A stretch of DNA of 64,000 nucleotides, taken from positions 1 to 64,000 of the forward strand of contig NZ_JAAALE010000016.1 of assembly GCF_009905735.1 (NCBI RefSeq). Direction: 5' to 3'. Numbering within the stretch: the stretch's first letter is position 1; each line of letters starts with the position of its first letter. The notes beneath the pieces are model-generated. The model did no database searches, was not told where the DNA came from, and saw only the letters and a program-made list of their open reading frames with translations. Positions 51,197 to 61,169 of this stretch are shown in pieces. The translations under genes were made by a program, and so were the position numbers. Origin of the DNA: Porphyrobacter sp. SLTP. Its GTDB lineage: Bacteria > Pseudomonadota > Alphaproteobacteria > Sphingomonadales > Sphingomonadaceae.

Positions 51197-51997
51197 TCAG
51201 GCCGCGCGGGTCAGCAGCGTCACTTCGGCCTGGCTGAAGTCCAAGCTGGCGAGGTCGTCCGCAACCAGACATTCCCCCGCCCGCGCCCGCGCTGACCCAT
51301 CGCGTGCGGCCACCTCGCCAGCAAGCGGCAGCACCAGCAGCGAGCCGGGATAGGCATGAAGCGTGGTGGCATCGGGCGCGCCTTCGATCCGGTCGAGCCG
51401 GAAATGCGGGCCGTCGACGAGCACGGGGCCGCTGGCAATCGAGCGGCGGTGCTCGGCGGCATAAGGCACGCCGTCGGCCACTGCGAGCGCGCGATCGAGA
51501 TGCAATTCGCGTGGGCGGCCATAGTCGTAGAGGCGGAAGGTGGTCTCACTCGTCTGCTGGACTTCGACCAGCGACAGGCCGGGGCCGATCGCATGGACGG
51601 TGCCAGCGGGGAGATAGAACAGATCGCCCGCACGCGCCGGGTGCCAGGTGAGCAGCGCCTCGATCGTGCCGTCCAGCGCGGCGGCTGCGATGTCCTCAGG
51701 GGTCACGTCGCGCTCGAACCCGATGGCGAGACGCGCGTCCGGTTCGGCGTCGAGCACCAGCCAGCACTCCTCCTTTCCCGCTTCACCCGCTTGGGCGGTG
51801 TCATCCGAAGGGTGGACCTGCACCGACAGCTTCTCGGAGGTGAAGAGGTACTTCACCAGCACCTGCGGCACTTCGGGCGGAGGTTCGAACCAGATCTCGC
51901 CGATCCGCGCCCCGGGCGGGGCCACGAAGGGCGCGGGCAGGACATCGCGGCCCCAGACCTTGTCGACCATCCGGGTGGAAAGCTGGCGGGCGGTCAC
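51197..51997 (-). CDS. manA: mannose-6-phosphate isomerase, class I
   Basis: 266 residues, short form. Zinc-site motifs SVQVHPSDD and LPAGTVHAIGPG are present, with KVWGRD near the start. It interconverts fructose-6-P and mannose-6-P for GDP-mannose. The GTG at 51997 overlaps the stop of the guanylyltransferase by 4 bp (GTGA), so the two are co-translated. It ends 3 bp from the convergent bphP. Confidence 0.9.
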   Translation of the reverse strand: MTARQLSTRMVDKVWGRDVLPAPFVAPPGARIGEIWFEPPPEVPQVLVKYLFTSEKLSVQVHPSDDTAQAGEAGKEECWLVLDAEPDARLAIGFERDVTPEDIAAAALDGTIEALLTWHPARAGDLFYLPAGTVHAIGPGLSLVEVQQTSETTFRLYDYGRPRELHLDRALAVADGVPYAAEHRRSIASGPVLVDGPHFRLDRIEGAPDATTLHAYPGSLLVLPLAGEVAARDGSARARAGECLVADDLASLDFSQAEVTLLTRAA

Positions 51998-53034
51998 TGG
52001 TTGACGGCTCCCGGCAGCTTGCCGACCGCCTGCGCGCCGTCCCGCGTGGTGACCAGCACCTCGCCGCCGGAGACGATGATGCAGACATCCGTGAGGCCCA
52101 CCGCCGAAATGCGCGGGCCATCGCTCATGGCAAAGACGCCGCTGCATTGGGCAAGATCGGCGCTGCCGCGCACCACATTGCCCGCCGCGTCCGCTTCTCC
52201 CGCGAGAGCTTCGCCCAGCGCGGCCCAATTGCCGATGTCAGACCAGCCCATGCTGGCAGGCACCATCGCGGCGCGAGCGGTGTTCTCCATGACGGCGTAG
52301 TCGATCGAATCCCCCTCAATCGCGGCAAAAGGTTCAGCCGCCGGATGGAAGCGCGGGCCATCATCCGTGCCGCTGGCAACGGCCTCGCGCACGAGCCGCG
52401 CCATCTCCGGGCGGTACGCGGCGAGCTCGGCAAGCAGATGCCCGGCGCGGAAAGCGAAGATGCCGCCGTTCCAGCTATACTCCCCACTGGCGAGATAGGC
52501 CTCGGCCCGCGCCCGATCGGGCTTTTCGACGAACTCGCGGATCGCAAAGCCGCCCGCGAGAGGCTCCCCGCGCCGCAGATAGCCATAGCCGGTCTCGGGC
52601 CGATCCGCCGCGATGCCGAAGCTGACGAGATAGTCTTCGCGCGCCAGTGCCGCTGCGGCTAGCGCGGCGGCGCGGAAGGCGGCGCTATCGGCGATATGGT
52701 GGTCGCTCGGGCAGACCAGCATCACCGCATCTTCCGGCAGCAACGCCGCGGCGAGCGCGATGGCAGGGGCGGTGTTCTTGGCCGCCGGTTCGATCACCAG
52801 CCGTGCGCCGGGCGTATCCCCCAGCTGCGCGAGAATGAGATCGGCGTGGGCCGCACCTGCCACCACCATAGGGGCGGCAAAGCGATCATCGCCTGCCACG
52901 CGGCGCACGGCCTGTTCGAACAGCGTCTCATCGCTCACCAGCGGCAGGAACGGCTTCGGACAAGCCTTGCGGCTGACCGGCCACAGCCGCGTGCCACTGC
53001 CGCCGCACAAGATCACAGGATGGATCGCAGTCAC
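51994..53034 (-). CDS. manC: mannose-1-phosphate guanylyltransferase
   Basis: 346 residues, GTG start. VILCGGSGTRLWPVSRKACPKPFLPL is the nucleotidyltransferase signature; VEKPDRARAEAYL and YSWNGGIFAFRAGHLL follow. It makes GDP-mannose from mannose-1-P and GTP. The C-terminal isomerase domain of bifunctional enzymes is absent, being supplied by the downstream manA. No phosphomannomutase is near. Confidence 0.92.
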   Translation of the reverse strand: MTAIHPVILCGGSGTRLWPVSRKACPKPFLPLVSDETLFEQAVRRVAGDDRFAAPMVVAGAAHADLILAQLGDTPGARLVIEPAAKNTAPAIALAAALLPEDAVMLVCPSDHHIADSAAFRAAALAAAALAREDYLVSFGIAADRPETGYGYLRRGEPLAGGFAIREFVEKPDRARAEAYLASGEYSWNGGIFAFRAGHLLAELAAYRPEMARLVREAVASGTDDGPRFHPAAEPFAAIEGDSIDYAVMENTARAAMVPASMGWSDIGNWAALGEALAGEADAAGNVVRGSADLAQCSGVFAMSDGPRISAVGLTDVCIIVSGGEVLVTTRDGAQAVGKLPGAVNQ

Positions 53035-53120
53035 TTGAATACCCTTCGTTTGGGCAAGCCTATAACAACTCGTTGTTCGGAAACATCTCTAATCCGTCTA
53101 CAATTCCGCAACTTGTCCGA

Positions 53121-53849
53121 TCAAAACCACTGCTGGCGCCAATAGAAGGGCGCAGCCACGGGATTGCCGCTGGCATCGGTCGCTGGACGGAAACCGAGCC
53201 GCGCTTCGACCAGCTGGCAGGTGATGCGATCCGCTTCGGGATCGGGGCTCGGGCGATAGACCGAACACCCCCGCGCGCGGCCATCCGTGCCGACGGTCAC
53301 CCGGACGATCACCTGCGTGCCGCGCCGCGCCGCGCGGCCTCCCGGCGGCACAGGATAATCGCGCGCATTGTCGATGCTGCCGCTGATGTGGACAGGCTTG
53401 GACACCGCGACCCCGCCGCGCCCGCTGCCGCTGTTCCCGCTGCCCGTGCCGGTTCCGCTACCGGCGGCGCCCGTGCCGTCGCCCGCTACCGCCGCGCCGG
53501 ATTGGTTCGCCGTTCCGGTCGATGCGGCGCGGGGCAGCGATCTGTCCTGTTTCACCCGCACGCGCGGCGGCGGACTGGTGACCGGCTGAGCGACCGCGTC
53601 GCGCCCCGGATCACCCTGCGCGCCCTCATCCGGTTCGGACCGATTGTCCGGCGGCGGGGGCGGATCGGGCGGCGCTGTGATGGTGACGGTGAAGGTCGAC
53701 AACACATCACGCTCGACCGAGGCGGTGAAATCGGGGGCGAGCGCGCGGGCCAGACCATAAAGCGCCGCCAGGTGCAGCAGCACGATCCCGGCGATCAGCG
53801 GCCAGCTGAGCCGCCGCGGACGGGTCTGGAAGGTGCGGTTGTCGGGCAT
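53121..53849 (-). CDS. TonB-type energy transducer
   Basis: 242 residues. One N-terminal membrane helix (about 16-36), a long Pro/Gly/Ser-rich periplasmic linker (about 55-160) and a C-terminal TonB fold (YPVPPGGRAARRGTQVIVRVTVGTDGRARGCSV). It sits 168 bp downstream of the Oar-like receptor on the same strand, behind a terminator, and may serve that receptor. exbB/exbD are not here. Confidence 0.85.
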   Translation of the reverse strand: MPDNRTFQTRPRRLSWPLIAGIVLLHLAALYGLARALAPDFTASVERDVLSTFTVTITAPPDPPPPPDNRSEPDEGAQGDPGRDAVAQPVTSPPPRVRVKQDRSLPRAASTGTANQSGAAVAGDGTGAAGSGTGTGSGNSGSGRGGVAVSKPVHISGSIDNARDYPVPPGGRAARRGTQVIVRVTVGTDGRARGCSVYRPSPDPEADRITCQLVEARLGFRPATDASGNPVAAPFYWRQQWF

Positions 53850-53960
53850 GGGCTGTGGCCTGTCCTCGCGTTCGGTCCATTCCGGATGCGGTTGTCCTCG
53901 CAAGCCGCAGGGTCAAACTATAGCAGACTGGGAGCAATAGGCGATGGAGGCGCTCCAACG

Positions 53961-53990
53961 CAAAAGGGCGGCCCGTTGCCGGACCGCCCC
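53961..53990 (-). terminator. rho-independent terminator of the Oar-like receptor
   Basis: On the minus strand a stem of about nine pairs with one mismatch (GGGCGGTCCGG / CGGGCCGCCC, short loop) is followed by TTTTG. It begins 28 bp past the receptor stop. Confidence 0.85.
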
Positions 53991-54017
53991 TTCGTGTTTC
54001 AGCAATCGCTCAGGCGA

Positions 54018-57000
54018 TCAGAAGCGGACGCGAACCCCGAAGCGGACGCCCCACAGCGAACCGTTGATGTTGGTCGCTTCGTTCGGCGCACGGAAGCTCG
54101 AGTAACCGTACTGCGCACAGGGCTGGCTCGGTGTGGTAGCCGGCGCGCCGTTTGCGGTCTGGAGGCAGGTCACGTTGACCAACGAGGCGGTGTAGGGGAA
54201 GCCGACCTGCTGGATCGTGCCCCAGTCCTTGTCGATCATGTTCAGCACGTTCTCAACATCGGCCATCAGCTCCAGCTTGCCGCCGAAGACGAACGGCACT
54301 TCCTGACGCACCGAGAAGTCCAGCTTGTGCACCCACGGGGTCTTGCCGATGTTCTTTTCCGAGATCTGGCCCTGGTAGGCGTTGAGCTCCGAGTTCTGCA
54401 CGAAGCTCTGGAACGCCGCGAAGGTCGCCTGCGAATCGTAGGTGACCAGCGGGTCGGCCGTGATGCTGCTCACGTTGGGAACGTAGAGCAGACCGCGGCT
54501 GCCGCGACCGTTGACGCCGAACACCGCCGAACGCCCGTTGGTGGGATCGTTGAAGGTGTAGCTGTAACGCTGGCCCGAACGCAGGTTGTAGAAGAACTCG
54601 ATGCGGGTGTTGTTGTCACCGAACAGCTCGGCGTCATAGCCCGCAACCAGGCGGAACTGGTGATCGCGCTGGTAGTTGGCGATACCCTGAGCCGCAAAGT
54701 TCGGATCGGTGAAGGCCGTGTTCTGGTAGTTCGAGAACGCCACCGACGACGTGCCCGGGTTCTGATCGGTCACATCCTGGAAGGTGTACGAACCGCTCAG
54801 GAAGAAGCCCGAATCAAAGTCCTTGTCGAAGCGGGCCACGATGTTCCAGCTTTCGCCGAAGCCCGTGTTGGTGAGCAGCATGTCGGTGTTTTCACCGGCG
54901 GTGCCAGCCAGCACGTTGTAGCGCGGACGGCCATCGGGAAGCGTGCCGGTCTGTGCGACCGAGCGCAGGTCAACCCACTCGAGCGCGTCGTTGGTCTTCG
55001 AATAGATCACGTCGGTGCCAAAGCGCCAGCCATCACCCAGGAAGCCGAGATCGGCTTCATAGTCGACCGAGCCCGAGAAGCGCCACTGCGAAGGCACCTT
55101 GAAGTTCGGATCAAGCGCGTTGGTCGGTGCGCCCTGGAAACCGGCCCGACGCACAGCGTCGATCAGCTCCTGGGGCACGCCTTCACCGCCCGAAACGTTG
55201 TTCAGGGTCGCCGCGCCGAGGGTCTGCACCTGGGCGTTGGTAAGGCCGAGAACCGACTGCTCGGGGATCGAGAAAGTGCCGTTGGCATTACGACGCACGC
55301 GCACGCGCTGGAGCGTCGGCCCCGGGTTCGAGAAGTTGTTCGAGATCCACACCAGCGGGTTGCCGCCGCCGAACAGACCCGCCGAACCGCGGACCTGAAG
55401 ACGATCGGTCGGCTGCCAGTTGAAGCCGAAGCGCGGCTGGAACAGGTCGCGCCCGTTGAGGGTCGCGGTGTTGGCAAAGCCGAAGCGCTGCAGGAAGAAC
55501 TCGTTGAAGAACGGACGATCCGGCGAATCGAACAGGTCGTAACGCACGCCTGCCACAACCGTCAGCGTGTCGGTCACATCGATCGTGTCCATCAGGCCGA
55601 AGGTCCAGCTGTTGTTCTGGAATTCGGCGGTGACGGTGTCGAGGCCGCCCAGCAACGGCACAGCGTAGTCGAGTTCGTTGGCACGACGTGCTTCGAAGTC
55701 GGCGACGCTGTCGAACAGCCATGCACCCGAAACGCGCTGAGCGAAGAGGTTGCGCACATCCTGACGACGACGCTCGGCAATCAGCTTGAGCGTGTGGTTT
55801 TCCACCTTCAAGGTCGCAGCGAATTCAACCGCCAGCGACTGGCTGTCGAGCTCGTTCGCCTGACGGCTGATGTCCGGACCGAACTGGATGCGCTCCTGAC
55901 CGGCCGAGCACACTGCGGGCGCGGCGCCGACGCCGGTCGCCGGGTTGACCGGGTCGAGACAGACCTGGAACTGGCCGAAGGTCGTGCCGCCAATCGGCTG
56001 CTGAAGTCGCACGTAATCGGCATAGGACACGCGCAGCTGGGTCGAGAAGTCGTCCGACCACTGGTTGTTCGACTGTACGATCCCGAAGTGGTTGATCGCA
56101 CCCTGCGTGTAGTTGTTCGACAGCAGGTTGTAGGTCGGGTTGCCGTTGCCGATGGCAGAAAGCTGGCCCGTACCGGTCTGGCCGGCGAGCAGCGCCGAAT
56201 CGTTCCAGATGTAGGTGGCAGTCAGACGGTGACCATCAGCGACGTTCCAGTCGAGCTTGGTGATCAGCTTGTCGTCCTTCTCCACGATGTCGTTTGCAAC
56301 GCCGAGCGTGTCGTAGTTGTAAACGCTTTGCGCCGTGGCACTGATCGAGTCGATTTCGGCATCGGTGATGCCAAGCTGCGAGGGATCAACGTCAGCCGGG
56401 ACCGTGTCACGGGTGCGTTCATAGGTAACCGCGAAGAACAGCTTGTCCTTGATGATCGGACCGGTGACCTGCGCCACATAGACTTGCGAATCGAAGGCGC
56501 CGACGCGGCGGAGGTTGTCCGCCTTGCTGCCGCGCAGATCTTCGTTCTGGTAGAACGCCGCGCCCATGAAGGTGAAATTGTTGCCACCCGACTTGAGCTG
56601 GGTGTTGATCGCACCGCCCTGGAAGAAGCCCTGCTGGATATCGACCGGCGCGGTTTCGACCGAGAATTCGCCAATCGCATCAAGCGGCACGGGGCCGCGC
56701 GCCGACACGAGGCCGCCCGATTCCAGACCGAAGGGATCGCCGAAGGCCACACCGTCAACGGTGAAGCGGTTGAAGCGGTTGTTCTGTCCGGCAATGCTGA
56801 TCGCGCCGTTGTTAGTGGCGTCGAGCGTCACCAGCGGATCGCGCGCAGCAAGATTGCGGATGTCGCGGTTGACGTTGGCAACGCCAGCAATGTCGTTGGC
56901 GCTCAACACGGTGGCAGCGCCAGTGCCGAGCGAGATTGACGAACGGGTGCGTGAGCCGGTGACCACGATGGTCTGGCCCACCTCGGCCAGAGCAACACTG

Positions 57001-57326
57001 ATACGCTGGGCCTGACCGGCATTGAGGAAGCCGATTTCCTGCGAGGCGGTTTCGAAGCCGTCAGCGGTCACTTCGACGGTGACAGGGCCGCCAATACGCA
57101 GACCGGCAGCGTTGAATCCACCCGCAGCATCGGTGGTCTGGGTCGACTTGGTGCCCGAGGGAACGTGGGTTACGACCACGGTGGCGCCGACGATCGGGTT
57201 GCCGTTCTGGTCAACAACATCGCCGCGAACGGACGAGGTGGTTTCCTGCGCAAACGCCGGCGTGGCGATGGTGGTGGTCGCAGCAAGGCTGACGATGCTC
57301 GCCGCAAGGAGATACTTAAGCTTCAT
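54018..57326 (-). CDS. Oar-like TonB-dependent receptor with carboxypeptidase-regulatory domain
   Basis: 1102 residues. Signal peptide 1-26; residues 30-115 are a carboxypeptidase-regulatory/Ig-like domain (VRGDVVDQNGNPIVGATVVVTH); then a TonB box-like IVVTGSRTRSS, plug (FNRFTVDGVAFGDPFGLESGG) and a long barrel ending WGVRFGVRVRF. This architecture is the Oar/OmpA-related receptor type common in sphingomonads, ligand unknown, maybe peptides or glycans. The 276-bp region upstream (57327-57602) is otherwise empty. Confidence 0.93.
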   Translation of the reverse strand: MKLKYLLAASIVSLAATTTIATPAFAQETTSSVRGDVVDQNGNPIVGATVVVTHVPSGTKSTQTTDAAGGFNAAGLRIGGPVTVEVTADGFETASQEIGFLNAGQAQRISVALAEVGQTIVVTGSRTRSSISLGTGAATVLSANDIAGVANVNRDIRNLAARDPLVTLDATNNGAISIAGQNNRFNRFTVDGVAFGDPFGLESGGLVSARGPVPLDAIGEFSVETAPVDIQQGFFQGGAINTQLKSGGNNFTFMGAAFYQNEDLRGSKADNLRRVGAFDSQVYVAQVTGPIIKDKLFFAVTYERTRDTVPADVDPSQLGITDAEIDSISATAQSVYNYDTLGVANDIVEKDDKLITKLDWNVADGHRLTATYIWNDSALLAGQTGTGQLSAIGNGNPTYNLLSNNYTQGAINHFGIVQSNNQWSDDFSTQLRVSYADYVRLQQPIGGTTFGQFQVCLDPVNPATGVGAAPAVCSAGQERIQFGPDISRQANELDSQSLAVEFAATLKVENHTLKLIAERRRQDVRNLFAQRVSGAWLFDSVADFEARRANELDYAVPLLGGLDTVTAEFQNNSWTFGLMDTIDVTDTLTVVAGVRYDLFDSPDRPFFNEFFLQRFGFANTATLNGRDLFQPRFGFNWQPTDRLQVRGSAGLFGGGNPLVWISNNFSNPGPTLQRVRVRRNANGTFSIPEQSVLGLTNAQVQTLGAATLNNVSGGEGVPQELIDAVRRAGFQGAPTNALDPNFKVPSQWRFSGSVDYEADLGFLGDGWRFGTDVIYSKTNDALEWVDLRSVAQTGTLPDGRPRYNVLAGTAGENTDMLLTNTGFGESWNIVARFDKDFDSGFFLSGSYTFQDVTDQNPGTSSVAFSNYQNTAFTDPNFAAQGIANYQRDHQFRLVAGYDAELFGDNNTRIEFFYNLRSGQRYSYTFNDPTNGRSAVFGVNGRGSRGLLYVPNVSSITADPLVTYDSQATFAAFQSFVQNSELNAYQGQISEKNIGKTPWVHKLDFSVRQEVPFVFGGKLELMADVENVLNMIDKDWGTIQQVGFPYTASLVNVTCLQTANGAPATTPSQPCAQYGYSSFRAPNEATNINGSLWGVRFGVRVRF

Positions 57327-57602
57327 GGGTAAAAGCCCCTGTTAACGGTGGAGATGAAGAGGTGATCGAAACGTAATGCGACCTGCCCTAGGCCTGAACG
57401 CTTGCGGCAAAGCGACTGTTCTGTGACAGTTTGATGAAACGCCTCACCCCGGCGCGGCGAATCCATAAGGCGAGTCTCGCCGAACGCCAGAAAAGTGTAG
57501 GTTTAGCGCGAGTTCCATACCTGAGTGTTGCATCGCAGCAACGCCCGCAGGGAATTTCTTGAGGCCAATCAATGGGACGAAAAATCGCCCCTTCAGCCGG
57601 GA

Positions 57603-58532
57603 TCAGGCGAGGTTGATCTCACGCAGGCGCTGCATGAGGTAATCATGCGCAGTGATCGGCTCCGGCGGGGGATTCGCCGCATCGGCAGCAACGCATTCCG
57701 GTAGTGGCTCGATCAGGAAATCGGGCCGGAAATGCAGGAAGAACGGCATCGAATACCGTGCCCGCCGCGAAGCCTCGCCGCGCGGATTGACCACCCGGTG
57801 CGTGGTCGAGCGCAGCTTGCCGTTGGTCTGGCGCTGCAACATGTCGCCGACATTGATCACCAGCGCGCCCGGCGGCACATCGACCGCGTGCCATTCGCCC
57901 GCCTTGGTCAGCAGCTCAAGCCCCGCTTCCTCGGCGCCGAGCAGCAAGGTGATGGTGTTGATGTCTTCATGCCCGGCAGCGCGGATCGCGCCTTCCGGTG
58001 CGCCCTCGCCCAGCGGCGGATAATGCAGCAGACGCATCACCGAATTGCCATCCTCGACGCTGGCCGCGAAGAAATTGCGCGGGCGGCCAAGGTGGAGCGC
58101 GATCGCTTCCAACACGCGGCCACCGGCCACTTCGAACGCGGCGAAGAGCGCGCTCATCGTTTCGCGGAAGCCTTCGACCTCGGTCGGCCATACGTTGGGG
58201 GCCATGAATTCTGCCAGCGGGTGGCCTTCGGGCAGATCACGGCCGACGTGCCAGAATTCCTTGAGGTCAAACACCTCGGCGTCCTTGGCCTTTTCGGTGC
58301 CGAACGGGGTGTAGCCCCGCGCCCCGCCGCCGCCTTCGATCTTGTAGGCGCGCTTGACCGCATCGGGCAGCGCGAAGAACGCCTTCGAGACCGCCTCGGC
58401 CTCTGCGATCAGGGACTGGGGAATGCCGTGATCGCGCACCACAGCAAAGCCATATTCGCCAAAGCTGCGCCCCAACTCGTCAGCGATGGTTTCGAGCGGC
58501 TGGGTCAGCGAGACGGAAGCAATATTGATCAT
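57603..58532 (-). CDS. isopenicillin N synthase-like Fe(II)/2-oxoglutarate oxygenase
   Basis: 309 residues. N-terminal DIOX_N part (GEYGFAVVRDHGIPQ) and the iron site HEDINTITLL (His, Asp) plus STTHRVVNP (His) with the co-substrate binding RYSMPFFLHF. The family hydroxylates or cyclises small molecules; here a function in general metabolism is as likely as in a pathway. The ATG at 58532 begins the conserved part. It is 53 bp from the nucleoside transporter on the same strand. Confidence 0.9.
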   Translation of the reverse strand: MINIASVSLTQPLETIADELGRSFGEYGFAVVRDHGIPQSLIAEAEAVSKAFFALPDAVKRAYKIEGGGGARGYTPFGTEKAKDAEVFDLKEFWHVGRDLPEGHPLAEFMAPNVWPTEVEGFRETMSALFAAFEVAGGRVLEAIALHLGRPRNFFAASVEDGNSVMRLLHYPPLGEGAPEGAIRAAGHEDINTITLLLGAEEAGLELLTKAGEWHAVDVPPGALVINVGDMLQRQTNGKLRSTTHRVVNPRGEASRRARYSMPFFLHFRPDFLIEPLPECVAADAANPPPEPITAHDYLMQRLREINLA

Positions 58533-58585
58533 GCCCGGCCCCTTACACGCGGGGCACCGCGCCTGCCAAGCCCTTCGCGCAGCGC

Positions 58586-60049
58586 TCAATAAGGCAGGAA
58601 CAGGCTCGCCAGCGCGGCGCTCATCAGGTTGGCGAGACTCCCCGCGGCGAGCGCCCGCAGCCCCAACCGCGCAATCACCGGGCGTTGGTTCGGGGCGAGG
58701 CCGCCCGTCACCGCCATCTGAATCGCGATCGACGAGAAATTGGCAAAGCCGCACAGCGCAAAGGTGATGATCGCACGGCTGCGCTCGGTCAGCTCAGCGC
58801 CCTGCATCTTGCCTAGATCGATGAAGGCGACGAATTCGTTGAGCACGATCTTGGTACCGAACAATCCGCCCGCAATTCGCGCCTGATCCCAATCGGAAAT
58901 GCCGATCAGGAACATCACGGGCGCGAACACATAGCCGAGCAATTGCTGGAAGCTGATGCCTTGCAGCCAGGTGGCAACCTCGGGGCTGAGCGGCGCGCCG
59001 ATACCGTTTGCAAGGTTCACGATCCCGCCGCCGATCCCGGCAAGCATCCCGTTGGCGAGCGCCACCAGTGCGACAAACACCATCACCATCGCGCCCACTG
59101 CCACGGCCAGCTTCACGCCGGTCTGGGTGCCTTGCGCTGCGGCTTCGATGATATTGGCGGGGCGCTGGCCTTCCTCGAAGGTTTCCGCCGCGCTCACCTC
59201 GTCAGCCTTGGCGCCGCCTTCTACCAGAGAGGCCGGGCCGACCGCGCTGATCCGCGCTTGGGGGAGTTCGACCTGCTGCCCGTTCTCGTCATACATGACG
59301 ACGCGGGTCGCCTCGGCCAGCGTGTTGGCCCCGGCACTGGCCGCTACGCTTTGATCGCGCCCGGCGGCGAGTGTGGCGTCATCCGGCATCATGATCTTGG
59401 CCATCAAAATCCCGCCCGGCGCCGACATGAACGCCGCCGCCAGCAGGAAGGGCACGGCATCCTCACCGATAAAGCTCGCATAGGCGGCAAGGATCGTCCC
59501 CGCCACGCCCGCCATCCCGACGCTCATCAGCGTGAACAGGCCCGACGGCGAAAGCGCCGCCAGATAGGGCCGCACCACCAGCGGGCTTTCGGACTGGCCG
59601 ACGAAAATGTTGGCGGCCGCGCCCAAGGCTTCGACCTTGCTGATGCCGGTGACAAAGCCGATCGCCCCGCCCACCCAGCGCACCAGCCGCTGCATGATGC
59701 CGAGGTGATAGAGGATCGAGACAATCGCTGCGAAGAACACGATCACCGGCAGCGCGGCGATCACGAAGGTGTTGGCGAAGGGGTTGGTCTCCATCGGGCC
59801 GAACACTGATGTGATCCCGACCTTGGAGAAATCGAGCAGCGCGATCACGCCTTGCGAGAGTCCCCCGATCACGGCGACGCCGGTGTCGGTGCGCAGCACG
59901 ATCAGCGCGGTGACCGCCTGCAACGCAAAGGCCGAACCGACCACGCGCAGGTTGATCCTGCGCCGCGCCGTCGACAACGCAAAGGCAATACCAAGAATGG
60001 CGAGCACGCCTGCAAGGCTCAGCAGGATGGACGTGATACTCTCGTTCAC
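58586..60049 (-). CDS. concentrative nucleoside transporter (NupC/CNT family)
   Basis: 487 residues, GTG start. About ten membrane helices with CNT motifs: VFVGQSESPLVVRPYLA-like segment (here NIFVGQSESPLVVRPYLA), SVGMAGVAGTILAAYASF, and GTKIVLNEFVAFIDLG with CGFANFSSIAIQ. It imports nucleosides with sodium or protons. An inserted soluble loop (about 220-310) is rich in Ala/Glu. Confidence 0.93.
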   Translation of the reverse strand: MNESITSILLSLAGVLAILGIAFALSTARRRINLRVVGSAFALQAVTALIVLRTDTGVAVIGGLSQGVIALLDFSKVGITSVFGPMETNPFANTFVIAALPVIVFFAAIVSILYHLGIMQRLVRWVGGAIGFVTGISKVEALGAAANIFVGQSESPLVVRPYLAALSPSGLFTLMSVGMAGVAGTILAAYASFIGEDAVPFLLAAAFMSAPGGILMAKIMMPDDATLAAGRDQSVAASAGANTLAEATRVVMYDENGQQVELPQARISAVGPASLVEGGAKADEVSAAETFEEGQRPANIIEAAAQGTQTGVKLAVAVGAMVMVFVALVALANGMLAGIGGGIVNLANGIGAPLSPEVATWLQGISFQQLLGYVFAPVMFLIGISDWDQARIAGGLFGTKIVLNEFVAFIDLGKMQGAELTERSRAIITFALCGFANFSSIAIQMAVTGGLAPNQRPVIARLGLRALAAGSLANLMSAALASLFLPY

Positions 60050-60264
60050 GGCAGCAAATTGCCCTTCTTCATGTCGGAAGCGTTAGACCCCTGAAGCCCG
60101 CAAGAACGCCTCTCTTGCGCGCAGCGGGACTTGGCGTGGCAGTTTGCGCGCGGCGTTGCAAGCGGGGAAGCGCGGGAGGCTGAGGCTAACCGGTCGCAAA
60201 GCACGGGTGACAGGCCGGTGCGCGCCGCTTTTCTTTTGTCGCGGTGCTGGCTAGCACTCGGGTA

Positions 60265-60963
60265 ATGGACCAAACCGATCCCGCACCCGCCGCCGCGCCC
60301 TCGCCCACGATCAACATGCCGTTGGGGCTGTTCGTCTTTACGCTGCTGTATGGCGGGATGACGGTGCTGGCCGGAGTGCTGGCGTTCAAGCAGGTGCAAT
60401 TGTGGCCAACGAACCTAGCGGTCGAGAGCGGGATCTTCCCGTTCCTGCTGCTAGTCGTGATCTCCAGCACGCTGTCGCAGCTTTACGGACGTGCGATGGC
60501 ACAACGGATCGTGTGGTGGGGCTTCTTCCCGCTAGGGCTGTCGGCGCTTCTGATGTGGCTGGTGCTGGCCCTGCCCGCCTCGTCCGAGATGATCGCCTTC
60601 CGCCCCGATGATCTCGCCGCGTTTGAGCGGGTGCACCGTTCGACCTGGCGGGTGTGGATGGCGGGCCCTGCGTCCTACATCACCTCGCTGCTGCTCAACA
60701 TCTGGATCTTCGACCGGTTGCGCGGGAGCGGGGCCGAGACGACGCTGGGCCTGATGGTGCGCGGCGCCATCGCCTCGGCACTGTCCCAAGCAGTCGATTC
60801 GGTGATTTTCATCACCTTGGCGTTCTACGGCGAGTTCGACATCACCGACCTGATGATCGGCCAAGTGCTGGCGAAAGTGTTCCTGAGCCTGGTGCTGGTC
60901 CCGTTCCTGATCACCGGCGGCGTTCAGGCGGCCCGCTGGCTGGACCGGAAGAAGGAAGGCTGA
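60265..60963 (+). CDS. queuosine precursor transporter (YhhQ/VUT family)
   Basis: 232 residues with about six helices. The VUT-1 pattern is visible: FKQVQLWPTNLAVESGIFPF, and SALSQAVDSVIFITLAFYG, with GQVLAKVFLSLVLVPFLI. These proteins import preQ0/preQ1 for queuosine in tRNA. ATG 60265 was chosen after a 215-bp gap with the divergent NupC gene. tRNA-Lys lies 89 bp downstream on the other strand. Confidence 0.88.
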   Translation: MDQTDPAPAAAPSPTINMPLGLFVFTLLYGGMTVLAGVLAFKQVQLWPTNLAVESGIFPFLLLVVISSTLSQLYGRAMAQRIVWWGFFPLGLSALLMWLVLALPASSEMIAFRPDDLAAFERVHRSTWRVWMAGPASYITSLLLNIWIFDRLRGSGAETTLGLMVRGAIASALSQAVDSVIFITLAFYGEFDITDLMIGQVLAKVFLSLVLVPFLITGGVQAARWLDRKKEG

Positions 60964-61051
60964 GGGGCCACCCCACCAACCTCTCGCTAAGCACCGGAAC
61001 GGCCCAAAGGGCCGAGGATTTCGCAGCCCGGAGGGCGCGCGCAAACAAAAA

Positions 61052-61127
<76 letters not shown>

Positions 61128-61169
61128 ACGCTGACGGCTTCGCCGCGTCGCCTGTGGCGACAAGGGCGC

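Noticed and set aside
53073..56939. Very long open frame on the plus strand (about 1290 codons) across the Oar-like receptor region
   Set aside because: It is antisense to the receptor, which has a signal peptide, TonB box, plug and C-terminal Phe. The plus frame has Arg/Gly/Val-rich composition typical of a GC-rich shadow.
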